Shown here piece after piece: positions 13,737-25,800 of a stretch of DNA of 64,000 nucleotides. Below the pieces are notes generated by a model, which saw nothing but the letters and a program-made list of their open reading frames with translations, made no database searches and had not been told where the DNA came from. Position 1 is the stretch's first letter; every line of letters begins with the position of its first letter. The DNA comes from Sclerurus mexicanus (lineage: Eukaryota; Chordata; Aves; Passeriformes; Furnariidae). Location of the stretch: NCBI GenBank assembly GCA_013396755.1, contig VWZF01006727.1:248215-312214 (forward strand), given 5' to 3'. The position numbers were made by a program, and so were the translations under genes.

Positions 13737-14700
13737 CACAGAATAGTCATGTTTGGGAGGGACCTCTGGAGATCATCTAGTCCAACTCCTCTGCTAAGGC
13801 CGGAACACCTAGAGCAGCTTACATAGGAACATGTACAGGTGGGTTTTGACTGTCTCCAGAGAGGGAGAATCCACGACCTCCCTGGGCAGCCTGTTCCAGT
13901 GCTCTGCAACCCTCAACATAATGAAGTTATTCCTCATGTTGAGATGGAACTCCTTGTGGTTTAGTTTTTGACGATTACTCCTTGACCTGTCACTGAGTAC
14001 CAGTGAAAATAATCGAGCATCGTGCTCTTGACACCTGCCTTTGAGATCTTTCTATGTGTTGATGAGATCCCCTTCCAGTCTTCTCTAGACTAACCAGGCC
14101 CAGCTTCCACAATTTTTCCTCATAAGAGAGATGCTCCAGAATCTTAATCATCTTTGTGGCCTTCCACTGAACCCACTCCAGTAGCTCCTTGTCTTTCTTG
14201 AATTGTGAAGATCAGAACTGAACACAATACTCCAGATCTGGCCTCACTAGAGCAGAGTAGGGGTGCAAAATCACCTCCCTCAACCTGCTAGTCACTCTTC
14301 CCAATGCATCCCAGGATAGTAGTGGTCTTTCTCACCACAAGGCCACACTGCCCTTGTGGCCATAGTCAACTTGACATCCAGCAAAACCCCATGATCCTTC
14401 TCTGCAGAGATGCTCTCTAGTAGGTCAGCCCTCAGCCTGTACAGGTGTTTAGGGTTATTCCAATGCAGGTGCAGGACCCTACACTTGCCTTTGTTGAACT
14501 TCATTAGATTTCTCTCCGCCCAACTCTCCAGCCTATCAAGGCAGCATAGCCTTCAGGTGCATCAGCCACTCCCTCCCAGTTTCGTATCATCAGCAAACTT
14601 GATTGGGGTGCATTCTATCCCTTCATCCAGATCATTGATAAACAAGCTGAGTACTGAATCTAGTATTGATCCCTGAGGAATACCACTGACTACAGGACTC
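13737..14700 (-). mobile_element. CR1 LINE, antisense, about 0.96 kb, nested in an older CR1
   Basis: The plus strand opens with the CR1 terminus in reverse ('cacagaatagtcatgtttgg', 'gagatcatctagtccaactc') and runs through 'cctccctgggcagcctgttc', 'cagatctggcctcactagag' and 'ttcatccagatcattgataa'. The minus-strand frame 14292-14504 shows the CR1 ORF2 C-terminal pattern ([13 protein letters not shown], then AEKDHGVLL). The copy reaches further into ORF2 than the other 3' fragments but lacks the catalytic reverse transcriptase core and the endonuclease. The 'ggagatcatctagtccaac' terminus indicates a different subfamily from the 'aagatcatctagtt' copies. A possible 6-bp target duplication 'ctaaca' flanks it at 13733-13738 and 14700-14705, overlapping the assigned ends by one or two bases. 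Confidence 0.9.
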
Positions 14701-14705
14701 TAACA

Positions 14706-15040
14706 GGAAAGAAAAGGAAGGTCTGCACCCTTGGGAAGGATTCAGAAAAGAACAACTGAATCTGATGGACTGGAAAATATGCAAAATAGTGAAAAAAGCA
14801 ATGAGATCAATGCAGTTAACTTATCATACAAACCACAAGGGAGGGCATCAATCATGTGTCGTACACATGTAAGAGAAACAGAACTCTGACAATAGATGGA
14901 TCTTCAGTCTAGAAGATAAATATATTTAAAATTGCACTTGTAAAAGAGATACAGAGTAGAAATAAAGTTTAAAGAAATTTAAGAAGGCTAACATTGCCAT
15001 AGATTATGGATATTCATTGTCATTAAAACCGATTGCAATT
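14706..15040 (+). mobile_element. Old CR1-like LINE, sense, right part of a split copy
   Basis: The sequence continues the element interrupted at 13732: 'aaggattcagaaaagaacaa', then 'gatcttcagtctagaagata', then 'agagtagaaataaagtttaa'. These are in the order expected for the 3' end of an ancient CR1 copy. Similarity fades before 15040 and no terminal octamer is visible, so the right limit is approximate. Confidence 0.5.
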
Positions 15041-17081
15041 GCAGTGCTTATTCAGTGACATCTGAACACAAATACTGCTGACATTGCATCTAGAAATAAA
15101 GAGACTGTTACTATTAACAGCACTCTGCACCTAGAAATGTGTCCACTAGGGGTACAAATTTTTGCACTGGGTTGTAAGGAATTTGTAGACTTCAGGTCCC
15201 ACAGAGACTCCTGGAACTGTCCCTTCCCATTATTTACCAAAATAATTTTTTAATGTAGATCCCTATTTAATCCTTTTTATGCTCTTCAGTGTGCAACCAG
15301 TTTGTCTTGTCATGAATGCACAAAGTTATCCAGCCAGGTTTGCCTGTCCTGAACAAGGACATCTTTTCCTATCTGTTGCCCTTATGATTGTTGCAGAGCT
15401 TATCAGTATGATCAAAATAAAGTCATTCTGAGGATAAATGTAACATCCACAGCTCACCAACTCGGAGAATTTTACAAGATCCTGTGATATACAGAGTGAG
15501 ACAATTCGCATACCCAAATATGCAATAAATTATGTCTTAAAAAAATAGAAATATTCTATTTGAATTCATGCAACCTCATCTCACTCACCAGAATGTTTAA
15601 CACAATCAAGTCTACCAGGCAGACTATGTCAGAAAGTTAGTATTGATCATTTCTACTTGGATAATAAGGACTGTTTTCTGCTTCTTGCTTAAACTAAATT
15701 TGTAGGGTGTTGTACTTAGGTAAAAAAGAAAAATTTATTTCAGCCATTATTTTTCTTTCAGTCTTATGGAAAATAGATCCAGCAGTGCAGAACTGCAGAT
15801 TAGAAAGCCATTTCCAGTAAATTCATGTTTTGTGATCTACAAAAGAAGGAAGATGAATATAACACCTGTCAGAAGAAGGACTCTGATGGGTGACATCAAG
15901 TCAAATCATTTTGGGTACTGAATACAGGAAAATCATTTTGGATTAAATACTGAACAAAGTGTAAGAACATGTACATGACAAAACATTTACGTATTATCCT
16001 ACCAGTCAAATTCATGCACTTGAACCACTTCCAGTAATCGTCAACTCCGTATCTTACCACCTTTGTGAATGTGAAATCATACATACCATCAGCCCATACA
16101 GAGCACCTGCTGTCTGAGAAGATACCAGGTAGAAAGGTGGCCTCCCACATAGTTACATTCAACATGTATGGCATATGATAGAAAACAAAACCACTGCAAA
16201 AGTAGTCTGCATCAGAGTTTGAAAACTGAGATTCCCTCTTCTCCATCTTTTTATACATACAAAGAGAGCTTCTCCCTTTTGGTCCTCTTCCAGGTTGTAA
16301 TGAAATCATGTTATATTTCATTTCATGGACAAATCCAGAGCCCTAATGGAAAAAAAAACCTGTGTAGAACCTCTTGACTAAATTTGGCTAGTACAAGTTA
16401 GTACAGTCTGTTCCTCTCTATGTAAAATGGTTTTCAAACTCAGCTCTGATCATCAGCAACTTTCCTGATACCCTCAAAATTAATAGGAATTCTCACCTGT
16501 CAAACATTTCTGCTTTAATTGCAGTGAGGTTAAAACTAAACATTTAAAAGTGTCTACACTATTTCGTCCTGATTCTCACAAGATCAGCTCTGAATGGAAA
16601 GACTATTTGTTTACTTGTTTGCCACTTTTGAAGAAGAAGATTTTGAAACTGATATTTTAATTTTTGATTTTGAGTTTTTATAATATAGAAAGATCATATT
16701 TTCAAGCTTTACCTCAATGCTTCGAATGCTGAAAGTATTTTTCCCTAATGGAACTTGTGATTTATATGTAAGGACTTGCCTCCAGGAGTGAATGCTTTCA
16801 GGACATGTTCATGTATCATGAAACATGAAGTGTATGATCAGTTAACTCATGGGAGAAGGGATGTTGATTGTTCGTATACTTAGAAATGAGTTTAATGGTA
16901 TCCTCACTTGGTTTCAAGTAGATTCAAGAATTTTCAACCATCACCAGTTCTTCACCTACACTTTTTAGTTATTTGCGAACATCATTGTTATTTTTTATCA
17001 CCCTTGTTCAGTCCTTGAAGATTTTATACTCTTTACTAAATGCTCACCATCTTCCACTCATGCAAAATCAGGTATAAGTCA
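15041..17081. other. Unique sequence, no gene recognised
   Basis: The longest frame, 15896-16321 minus (141 codons), has no recognised domain, no clear signal peptide and no convincing splice-site context; its length is near what chance allows in a window this size. No repeat is recognised. Confidence 0.55.
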
Positions 17082-17220
17082 AATCATAGAATCACAGAAT
17101 CATAGAACAGTTTGGGTTGGAAGGCATCTTTAAAGGTCATTTAGTACAATGTCTCTGCAATGAGCAGGGACATTTTCAACTAGATCAGGTTGCTCAGAGC
17201 CCTGTTCAATCAGCCTTTGC
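17082..17220 (-). mobile_element. CR1 LINE 3' end, antisense
   Basis: It starts with three tandem copies of the reverse-complement terminal repeat (tcatagaa, tcacagaa, tcatagaa), then 'cagtttgggttggaaggcat', 'gagcagggacattttcaact' and 'caggttgctcagagccc'. The 'ctgcaatgagcagggacat' variant marks a different subfamily from the 'ccatgggcagg' copies. Only about 140 bp survive. The minus-strand ORF2 end is absent. Confidence 0.92.
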
Positions 17221-19212
17221 TCCTCGTGCCACCCCCAGGTTTAGCAAAAGCTGTGCAGTGTCATTTGCTGCAATAACATGCAGAAAAGGAATCTGCATTA
17301 TATCACTGAGAAACATCACTCTTAGTGAATCCTGATCAGAATGATTAAATCCGGTTATCTACACGCACTTGCTTTGCAGTGTTTGAAAAGCTGCAGCTGT
17401 AACTATAGTTGCTCAAATATATGAAAGTGCAGGTAGTTCTGCGTTAATCTGGAGACTTAATTGGAAAAAGGTTAAGGTGCCTGAGTAGATAGAGCAACAA
17501 ATTAACACACATCACTTGTGGACACTGCTCCTCCTTGTGCCACTAGCAGGCAGGGTTTATTTGTAAAATCTCCCACCCCACTATTCAATCTCCTCTGATG
17601 TAAAGTAGACCTCTTAAGAATGACATATCCTGAAAAGCACCTGAAACCTCTCAATAAATATCAGAGTTCAAGTTCCATATATTCATTAATTATTTTATAT
17701 ACTCAAATTAAGCATATCAGTTAGAATTTACAAGGGTATAAAGTAAGTGTAATGAAAAGAGTGGTGTGGAATCTGTATCTTCAGAAAACATCTAGTTTAT
17801 ATCCGGGATAAGATCCAAATTCACTGAAATGAAGAGACCATATAGAGACCCAGTGCTTCCCTCAGATGTCTGTATTACAATGACTGCACAGGCAAAAGCA
17901 GCAGCCTTTATCTCCTCAGCAACAGTGCAAATGCAGTCCCAGCTTCAACCAATACTAGATTTGTCTGATTTTCCCCGACTTTGGGATGTCATCATGGAAA
18001 CAGTCTTGATTACTTAATGTTCCTTAAAATGGTCCTAGCCTAGCTAATCAATGTTATTCTGTTGTTAAGCAGGATATTTTTCCATTCTGAAACAATATTG
18101 ATTACCTAATTATTGCCATTAAAAGCACCCAAAACCAACACACATTTAAGCCAGTGATGGCGTGGCTGCTATTAAAGCTCTCACAAGTAATCCTACTCTG
18201 TTTCTACTCAGTTTGCAAAGCTTCCCTCTTTTTTTAACATGTTCAGCTCTCTCACTGTTCTAATATTCAGCAACTTTTCCCCCTCCCCCAGCTTCCACCA
18301 GCAGACGGTGCAAAATTAACAGCAAGAGACAGGATCAAACAGGTTGTTCCAGAAAGCAGCAATACATGACACAAAGAAAGGGATATGGCAGCAGGTATAG
18401 ACACAGCACCTGTTTCTGATTTTTTTAAGTTAAAACTTAATTCCACCTCATTCAAACTTATTTTAGAAAGCAATTGACAACAGGAAAAATTATAAAATTG
18501 GCAGGAAACTAAGACTTGGGTGTTGAGAATTAAGAACTTCAAACTGTGGATCAGAATATATATCTATATATATTGCTATAGCATCATTAGGAGAATTTGG
18601 CTCTACATCTGTACTTATGATTTTTGAAGGATTCTTCTGTTTATATTTAGCCATAAAATTACACATAATAAAAAGCTCTATTACCTCTTTACAAAGGCAC
18701 TTGTATGTCTTTTTAGATATGGGATGTTTTAACCTGATAGTCAAAACTCTGTGTGAGGTTTGCCCTAGATGACAAATCACTGACTTTTCTGATTACATAT
18801 GTTTTGTGAAACGTGAATTGTATATATCATTGCAAATATGTTTGTGTTTGTTTGTATTTCCTCATGCTCTCATATACTCTTTTGCAATATCTATAGAAAA
18901 TAGTTATAGTATCTTCTTTTAATTGGTGCCTTATCATTGCAAATACAGTACACATAAAACATATAATGTATACTATCAGTGGAGTTTTTTAAGCCCCAGC
19001 TGTGCAGATGTTGCCATACAGGTAGCCCACATCAGCCTCATGAAAGCACAGTAACTTCTTAAAACGGGAAAGGTGGTGATCTGTGAAGAAACTAGAGCAA
19101 CAGGGTTTTTAGACTGCAACATCCCCGGGGAAGATAAACAGACCTGGCCCAACACCTCCTTGCTGAGGTCTGATGAGTTTTCAAGACTATGCAACTTCAT
19201 GGTGAGATATAC
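17221..19212. other. Unique sequence, no gene recognised
   Basis: No exon or repeat could be supported. A short AT microsatellite lies at 18556-18574. The interval 18040-18200 contains several TAAT/ATTA cores and is mentioned among the findings as a possible conserved non-coding element. Confidence 0.55.
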
Positions 19213-19378
19213 AGCCCATCCCTTTAAGTGTTCAAGGCCAGGTTGAATGTGGCCCTGAGCAGCCTGATAAGTGTATCATCCCTGCCCATGGCAGGGAGAT
19301 AGAACTGGATGATTTTTAAGATCCCTTCCAACCCAAATGGTTCTGTGTTTCTATGATTCTATAATCTATGCTTCTATG
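19213..19378 (+). mobile_element. CR1 LINE 3' end, sense
   Basis: Sense CR1 terminus: 'gtgttcaaggccaggttgaa', 'ccctgcccatggcaggga', 'aagatcccttccaaccc', then degenerate terminal octamers (ttctatgattctataatc). It is 5' truncated to about 165 bp and non-coding. Confidence 0.92.
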
Positions 19379-22300
19379 TCAGAAAGTACTGTAAGTATGC
19401 AAAAATAGAATCACAAATAAAGTATTGCTTCCTATTCAGACTAAGATGTAGAAGCATTCATGGATGCACCTCAGAACATGTTGATCAGGGCCTCAGTTGT
19501 ACAAGTGTCTGGAAGCTGAAGGTCCTTGACTATACATCTACAGACCGAGGGCTGCCCAAAGGAGACAAAAAGGACTGCCTGCATCATCCTTGTTTTTCTC
19601 ACTCAGCCTCAGCCCTTCAGCAAGAGGCACAGATGAGACGTATTCAGACTTGTAAGCAGTCTGAATACAGACCTGAAGAACAAGGTGAAATATAAATCTA
19701 TAGCAAATGAGGTCAAAAGAGAATTAAAATTGAGAGATTTGTAGCTAGACAGTGCTAATACTCACAAGACTCACCTGAACAAACTTCAACAATGGCTTTC
19801 TATATATTCAGTGGACCTAGGTAATTGATAAGTAATATGAAAATCAGCAAATTTAATTAAATATTACTTAAATTGATTTAAGTTCAAATAAATTATTTTG
19901 ATTTTGGAGTTTTGATTATTTTGCAAGAACAGATTAAGTAAAACCATTAGTCTACCATAACATGACAATGTTATTCTATGATAACACTAAAAATGCTGAC
20001 ATTACTCCTGACACCAAACAACCCAGAGAACAAACAACGTACCAGAAAGGAGAGTGGGAGAAAAGAAGGGCAAAGGCAGTGGAAACTGTTATGTTTATTT
20101 CTCCTTGGTACAGTTTTTCTTGCCAAGAGTGGACTTAAACTCGATTTGTTTCTAGCTATGGGGCCTGGCACACTGCCACATACATGTTCCTACTCACAAG
20201 CAGCATCAGCATCCTGGTCACAATCTACTCAAAAAAAAATGAGGTCCAAAAATACCTTTCTCTCTAAAAAGGTTGTACTTGTGTGTATGTGTGTGCATGC
20301 TTGCATGTGTGATTTATGCAAAAATCCTGTCAAAATGTTCTGCTTCATCAAAAGTCTAATTTACATACATTTTTGGGACACTGTAGAGGCTGATTAACAT
20401 GACGTATCACAATTCAGAAGGAATGTTGACTGAAGCATTTTAGGAGCCTGGGATGCAAGGGCACAAAGTAGATAAGCATATGGAGCTCAGTGAATGAAAC
20501 AGGAGGCTGCCTACTCTGCTATGATTTATGTTCCTCAACTTGTGAGAACTTGATCGCTTTCTGAGATTAGAAATTTTATTTAAAAAAAAAACCAAGTAGT
20601 GCAATGAAAAAAATAGTCATTACAGAGCTTTATTCATCTTTAATATGCCCAGCTATGTCTTCCATCACCCTTTACAGATATCAGAATTTGGGTTTTATTA
20701 AAAACAAAACTAGTCAGCTCTACAGCTTTATTTACAAATAGTAATTTAAAATATTTAATCAAAAGCATTTAGAAATTATTTTTTATCACCTGGATTTAGA
20801 GAAACCATAGCAACATTTATCCTGCAAAATAAAATTAACTGACATTTTGTATTAGATCTTTTAAATTTAGGTGTTAACTTACCCATGCATCTGAAACTGG
20901 ATTAATTTTACACTTTCTCATAATTTATTTAAGTCATTTTATTTAATTAGTTACTGACATTTCTCCAAAGCCCTAGAATATGAGAGAATTTCATAATTTT
21001 TCAACAAAACAATGTGAACACCACCCTCTTGCCAAGTCCAAATCTCCAACTAGTGGAAATGTTTGTTAGTAACCTTCCTGAAATTAAGCCACCTCATGCA
21101 TTATTCATCCTGTCATAGCTGTGCATAGTAACTTTACAGCAAAAACTACTATTTCACTGCAATGAATTGTTCCTCCTCACTCCCAGCAACATTCACAATA
21201 GTTAATTATTGGTTTGCAACATGGATAGTCTCGTGCACAGGACACAAAGAACAAAGTACTCACAAACCCAGTGACAAATTATCAGCTGAAGGGAGAGAGA
21301 ATTTCATGTTATTAGGAATGATGGGGTTGCTTATTGTTGTATAAGCAGTTTTCTTAAGGCAAACATTTAATAACTGGTGATATCCAGCCATCGTTCCTCG
21401 TTAGCTCCAACAGAACAGAAAAAAACAGATCTTTGGATCAATAGTTACTCTTTCTCAGGGAATCCTTGGGACGTAGGATAGGCAGAAGGTGAAGGTTTCT
21501 GATACATTATTGAGCTTATGGGATGGCACTCTTATTTATCCCTGCAGTTTCCAGGAAGGCACCCAGGGGGTCCTACTGGCCAGCTCATAGGTGCTCACTG
21601 CCACCACTGGGTGTCTCACAAACCAGCATTTTGAAGAAGATGAGGGCAGTGATGATCCTTGCTGTGACTGCAAGAAGGTGGAAGAACATATTCAAACATC
21701 AATAGCAGCTTACAAGAAGACGGGACTGGATCTGCATGTTACAGGGAGAAACAAAACTATCCAACATCCAGCCTCAGAAAGCTTGTACAATACCACCTTG
21801 AGGTGTGAAACTGCTCTGTGGAGAATTTTAGTCCTTACTGCAGCTGTGCTACCAAAAATTAGTTCTGACTAGAGATAGAGCCCAGAACAGTGAAAACCTT
21901 TTCTCCCTCCAACAGGTTAATTCTCTTCCTTTTTATTTAAATCATCTTGGTTTCATGCTTTTCCTGAACTGTGAATGCATGTGGAATATTTTTCCACACA
22001 GAGTTCAAATTGATGCTATTAATCATGCAATCAGTTAATTAGCTCTGAAGGGGTTAATGAAGATAAAAGGAAGTTCTTCTGATAGAAGACTATACCCAAA
22101 ACCATGGATTTTTTTGGCATTACCTTGGAAAAAAGCATCACAGTGAAATATCATTAAGGAAAGACAAATTAAACAGGAGAGTAGTATCCAGGGGAGTCTT
22201 AAAGTTAATCCACCATATTGCTATAAAAAGGTTTGCCATCTGGATCCTAGTTTGCTACAATATTGAAGCTTCATGGCATTTTCTCTCCTTCATCTTCATT

Positions 22301-22680
22301 TTCAGCTATCATCCATGAGACAGCTGAGGAACCTGTGCAGTAGTCTAGTATTGCAACCTGTGTGTGATATAAGATGCTTTTAGAAGTCCCCGCTACAGTG
22401 TGTAAACAGCTGACTGTCTTCTACAACAACTCTTCTGTTGTTTGTATGTCGGCAGTGTCTGATAAACTCACAGCCATGGAGCAGTGGTAATCATAGAGGT
22501 GTTGGTACTCAAAAAGTACACAAAATCCAGCTCTTGCTCTTTTTCAGGCAGAAGGATGGATGCTGTGTGGCTTTACCAATCACTCCAGATTCCAATAACC
22601 CCACTAAGCTTTTTGTGAGCTGTTTCAAATCCCCCTCTTTACCTCTGCCAAACACAAGCAACAGCTAAAGAAACCTCTTT
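19379..22680. other. Unique sequence, no gene recognised
   Basis: A short TG/TA-rich microsatellite lies at 20279-20310. The frame 19978-20397 (139 codons) runs through that repeat and shows no domain. A TAAT-rich patch lies at 22015-22065. Nothing else can be supported. Confidence 0.55.
20279..20310. repeat. Imperfect (TG)n microsatellite
   Basis: A TG-rich alternating tract with A and C interruptions (tgtgtgtatgtgtgtgcatg). Simple-sequence DNA. Confidence 0.75.
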
Positions 22681-22684
22681 GCAT

Positions 22685-22886
22685 CGCATTCCTCAAAACA
22701 CTAGAGGGCTGGTCGGCTTTTGAAGTGCAGTGCTGGGGATGGGAGACTAACTTAACAAAATGCATGTGACGCTCCGAATGCTGGCTCTGACTAGCAAGGC
22801 AGAAGAGAAACGCATCAGTGACTGCATTTCATATGATCGACAAATCTGCTTTGAAGAGGCGCACGGGTGAGGTGGCCAAGAGGTCG
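22685..22886. promoter_or_regulatory. CpG-dense patch, possible regulatory element
   Basis: Nine CpG dinucleotides occur within about 200 bp, at 22685, 22714, 22770, 22775, 22811, 22838, 22860, 22864 and 22885. The surrounding kilobases contain very few. No transposon is recognised here. In vertebrates, CpG retention outside young repeats often marks hypomethylated or conserved regulatory DNA. A promoter, enhancer or unrecognised young insertion are all possible; no core promoter motif is evident. Confidence 0.3.
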
Positions 22887-25800
22887 AAGTGAATTACCTC
22901 TTGCATCCTCCAGTGCAGAGGTGGAGGTCAGGAAGGAGGCTGACACACATTAAAGCAAAGAGGAGACCTTATATATCTTAAAGGGAATTAAACAGACAGT
23001 GGGAGGGTGTTTTTCATTTGATATTTTGGAGTTTGTTGGTTTTTTTTCTCGTAGGCATTGGTGAGGGTAAAGACAAAAGGTATTTGCTCTCACATACCTG
23101 TTGTCACCATACACAGGCAGCTTTTTGCACCTAGTGAGTGAAAAGACATATTCCCAATTTTGGTTACTTTTGCTGGAATAAAACCAAGCTTTAAAGGAAC
23201 AGACCCAGGTCCTCAGGTCACAGAAATTCAAACAGCAACAAGGGAAAGTGAGATTTTGCACCAGTTTGTGCCTGTGTAAACAACTTCTGTTCATGTAAAC
23301 AACTTCTTACTGATTTCAGGATGGTAGTCTTATTTTCTCTCCCTGGAAACAGAATCTGACCCATTAGATTCCTTTTTTTCTCATGTGTGTTTAGATGTAT
23401 TTTATGTCTGCAATCCCTGTGTGGAGGGGTGTGGGTAAGAGAGGACCAGCAGAAACTTTCCAACTAAGCACCAGACTGATTCAGTTGTCATTAAAAGTGA
23501 CATATGAAAGGGACAAACATTTTTTCCCCATTCCCCAAGGAGCAGACACTGAGTGACAGCCCAGCTCAGTCTGAGGGCTGGAGCTGCCACGAGGCACAGC
23601 TCTCCAGCCGGGCTGACCTTCCCACCACTGAGCATCAAGGTCCAGCCCGAGTGAGGACAGTCTGCCAAAGAGGTGCCCCTGGGCATTAGGAAGCTTAAAT
23701 TCACTTTGAGCATGCATGGATAGCTCCGCTTGTCACACTTTTGAGAGGCAGGTACTCCACAGCTCCTGGCACTTCCCAGATGCTGGGAGGATTTTTAAAG
23801 AAATAATCACAACAAGCCTCAAGAGGGTTTCTGAGGTGGTTTCATACAACACAATTCCCATCTAGTTGTTTTCTTCACTGTGCAGTTACAGAAATCTGCA
23901 GTATGACCCATTAATATATTTTTTTGGTAATACAGAAGTCATTAAAATCTAGATGCAGCTAGGATTATTGAAGTTTTTTAGATGAATTATCACTAGACAC
24001 ACATGCACACATGCTGTGTATTTTCAAGACCATTCTACTTCTACCTGCAGGGGAGGACCATCTCTGCTGGTCACACAATTTTGATAAACTACTGACGGGA
24101 ATTTTCCTAAGGAAAAATTAGTCAAATCACTTTCCATCCTTAAAATACACTGAGCTTATACTGGGCTTCTCTGACCTTAGAAACATCCCAAAATAAGTTT
24201 TCAGCCAGTTAAAATGTAGGATGTTCCAAGTTAAAATTTAATCATCATAATATTAGCAATGTCTTGTATATGCTCAGAAGCTGTCTAGCATTAGGGAAAT
24301 AATATCCCATGAGAGAGCAGCATCTGAACTGTACTTCATTTTCATTGCTGATGACCTGTTAACAAAAGAATCCACAAGTACAAGCAACAGATCAAGTTGG
24401 CTGCAAGTAAATAAGAGGTACAGTCAGCTATGTACTGCAGTATATGCTTACCTGTAGGGGCTTTTTGAGGAAGCACTTATATGTGGCTTATCGCAATACC
24501 TCAACCTGCATAATTCTTTGATCCAGGATCCCATCCCCTTTAAAAAGTCAGAATTATGATAAAAATCTTCGGAGCAAAAATCCAAACACTATGAATATTC
24601 ATTCTCTTCACAGCTGTTACATTTATGGAAATGCAATAACAGCAAACTTCTTGTATTTGGCAAAGACTTTTTACCAGATGAATAGATGCCAATAAAAGAA
24701 CTTAAGTGAAATGAAAAGCCTGGCTCATTCTTCTTTTCTAAAGAAGTGTGCTGCAGTCCAGAACATTTTGAAAGTTAAAGAGCATTTTTTTTCAAATTTC
24801 AAAACATGTATGGAAATTTCAGCTGGTTGTGCATACACAGCCTATATTTATTAAAAACATCCATTTGAAAGCAATGTTCATGTCCACAGTTAAACAACCG
24901 ATGAATGGACATTTTGCCCTGATAGAAATAACAGCAGTCTATTTGCTTGTGATGCAAAATGCAGTCAGAGTTGTCATCTTTCCTGAAAGTTTCATCCAGT
25001 CATTTAATTTTACCCCTTAACAAAAAATCAGCGTGGTTAATTGAAGGGTAAAAAAAAAAAACAAAACATCAAACAAGTTAGCTGTCTATCTGTCTATTTA
25101 TTCCTATTGCTATTATTTGCTAAAGCCCTTCTCCATCAGCTCTCAGTGCAGAACTGCAGAGACCAGGAATGTCTGCAAGTGAGATGCACAGACAGAAACA
25201 TTCAGCACAAGATGTAAGGTAAAGAAGACTGCAACGTACCTTCAGCAGTGTGCTCCTTCCTTCCCAGGCAGCCACTTCTCAAGAATGTGCACTACAGATG
25301 GGACTAGGAAAGTAATTTTAAATGGACCACTAATAAGTAGATTTATGAAACCAGATGTGACAGCAGGGTGTCACTAGGTCCTTTTTAAACTTGCCTCCAG
25401 TGCTGTCTCCTAGTTTCTCCAGACAGAATCAGACAGTCGCTGCTCAGATCAGAGCTGCCACGGTGCAGAAGAAGCAACGGTGCTTTTTGACTGCAGTTGC
25501 TAATGCTCCACTTTCAGGGAAAGCGCAGAAGTATGTGTGTGCCTGAACTAACTGCACACACTCATCAGCCTGCTACAAGCAGGGAGATGTGATATGCATA
25601 CTGAAAGAGCTGTGCAGGGAGGAGTAGTTCAGAAGCACACCCAAGCCTGTTCTGCTAGTAATTGCACCCTGCTGACCTCCCTGGGCTGGATCACTGCTGT
25701 AGAATTCACCAATAAGTCTATCAGTCAATAAGCGATGGATGTGAAATAGTGCATAAGGGGAGGGGAGAGAAAGGAACAAATGCAGCTTCAAGCCTTCAAA

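Noticed and set aside
19978..20397. 139-codon plus-strand frame as a gene
   Set aside because: It passes through a TG-type microsatellite (producing VCMCVHACMC) and shows no domain; chance frame.
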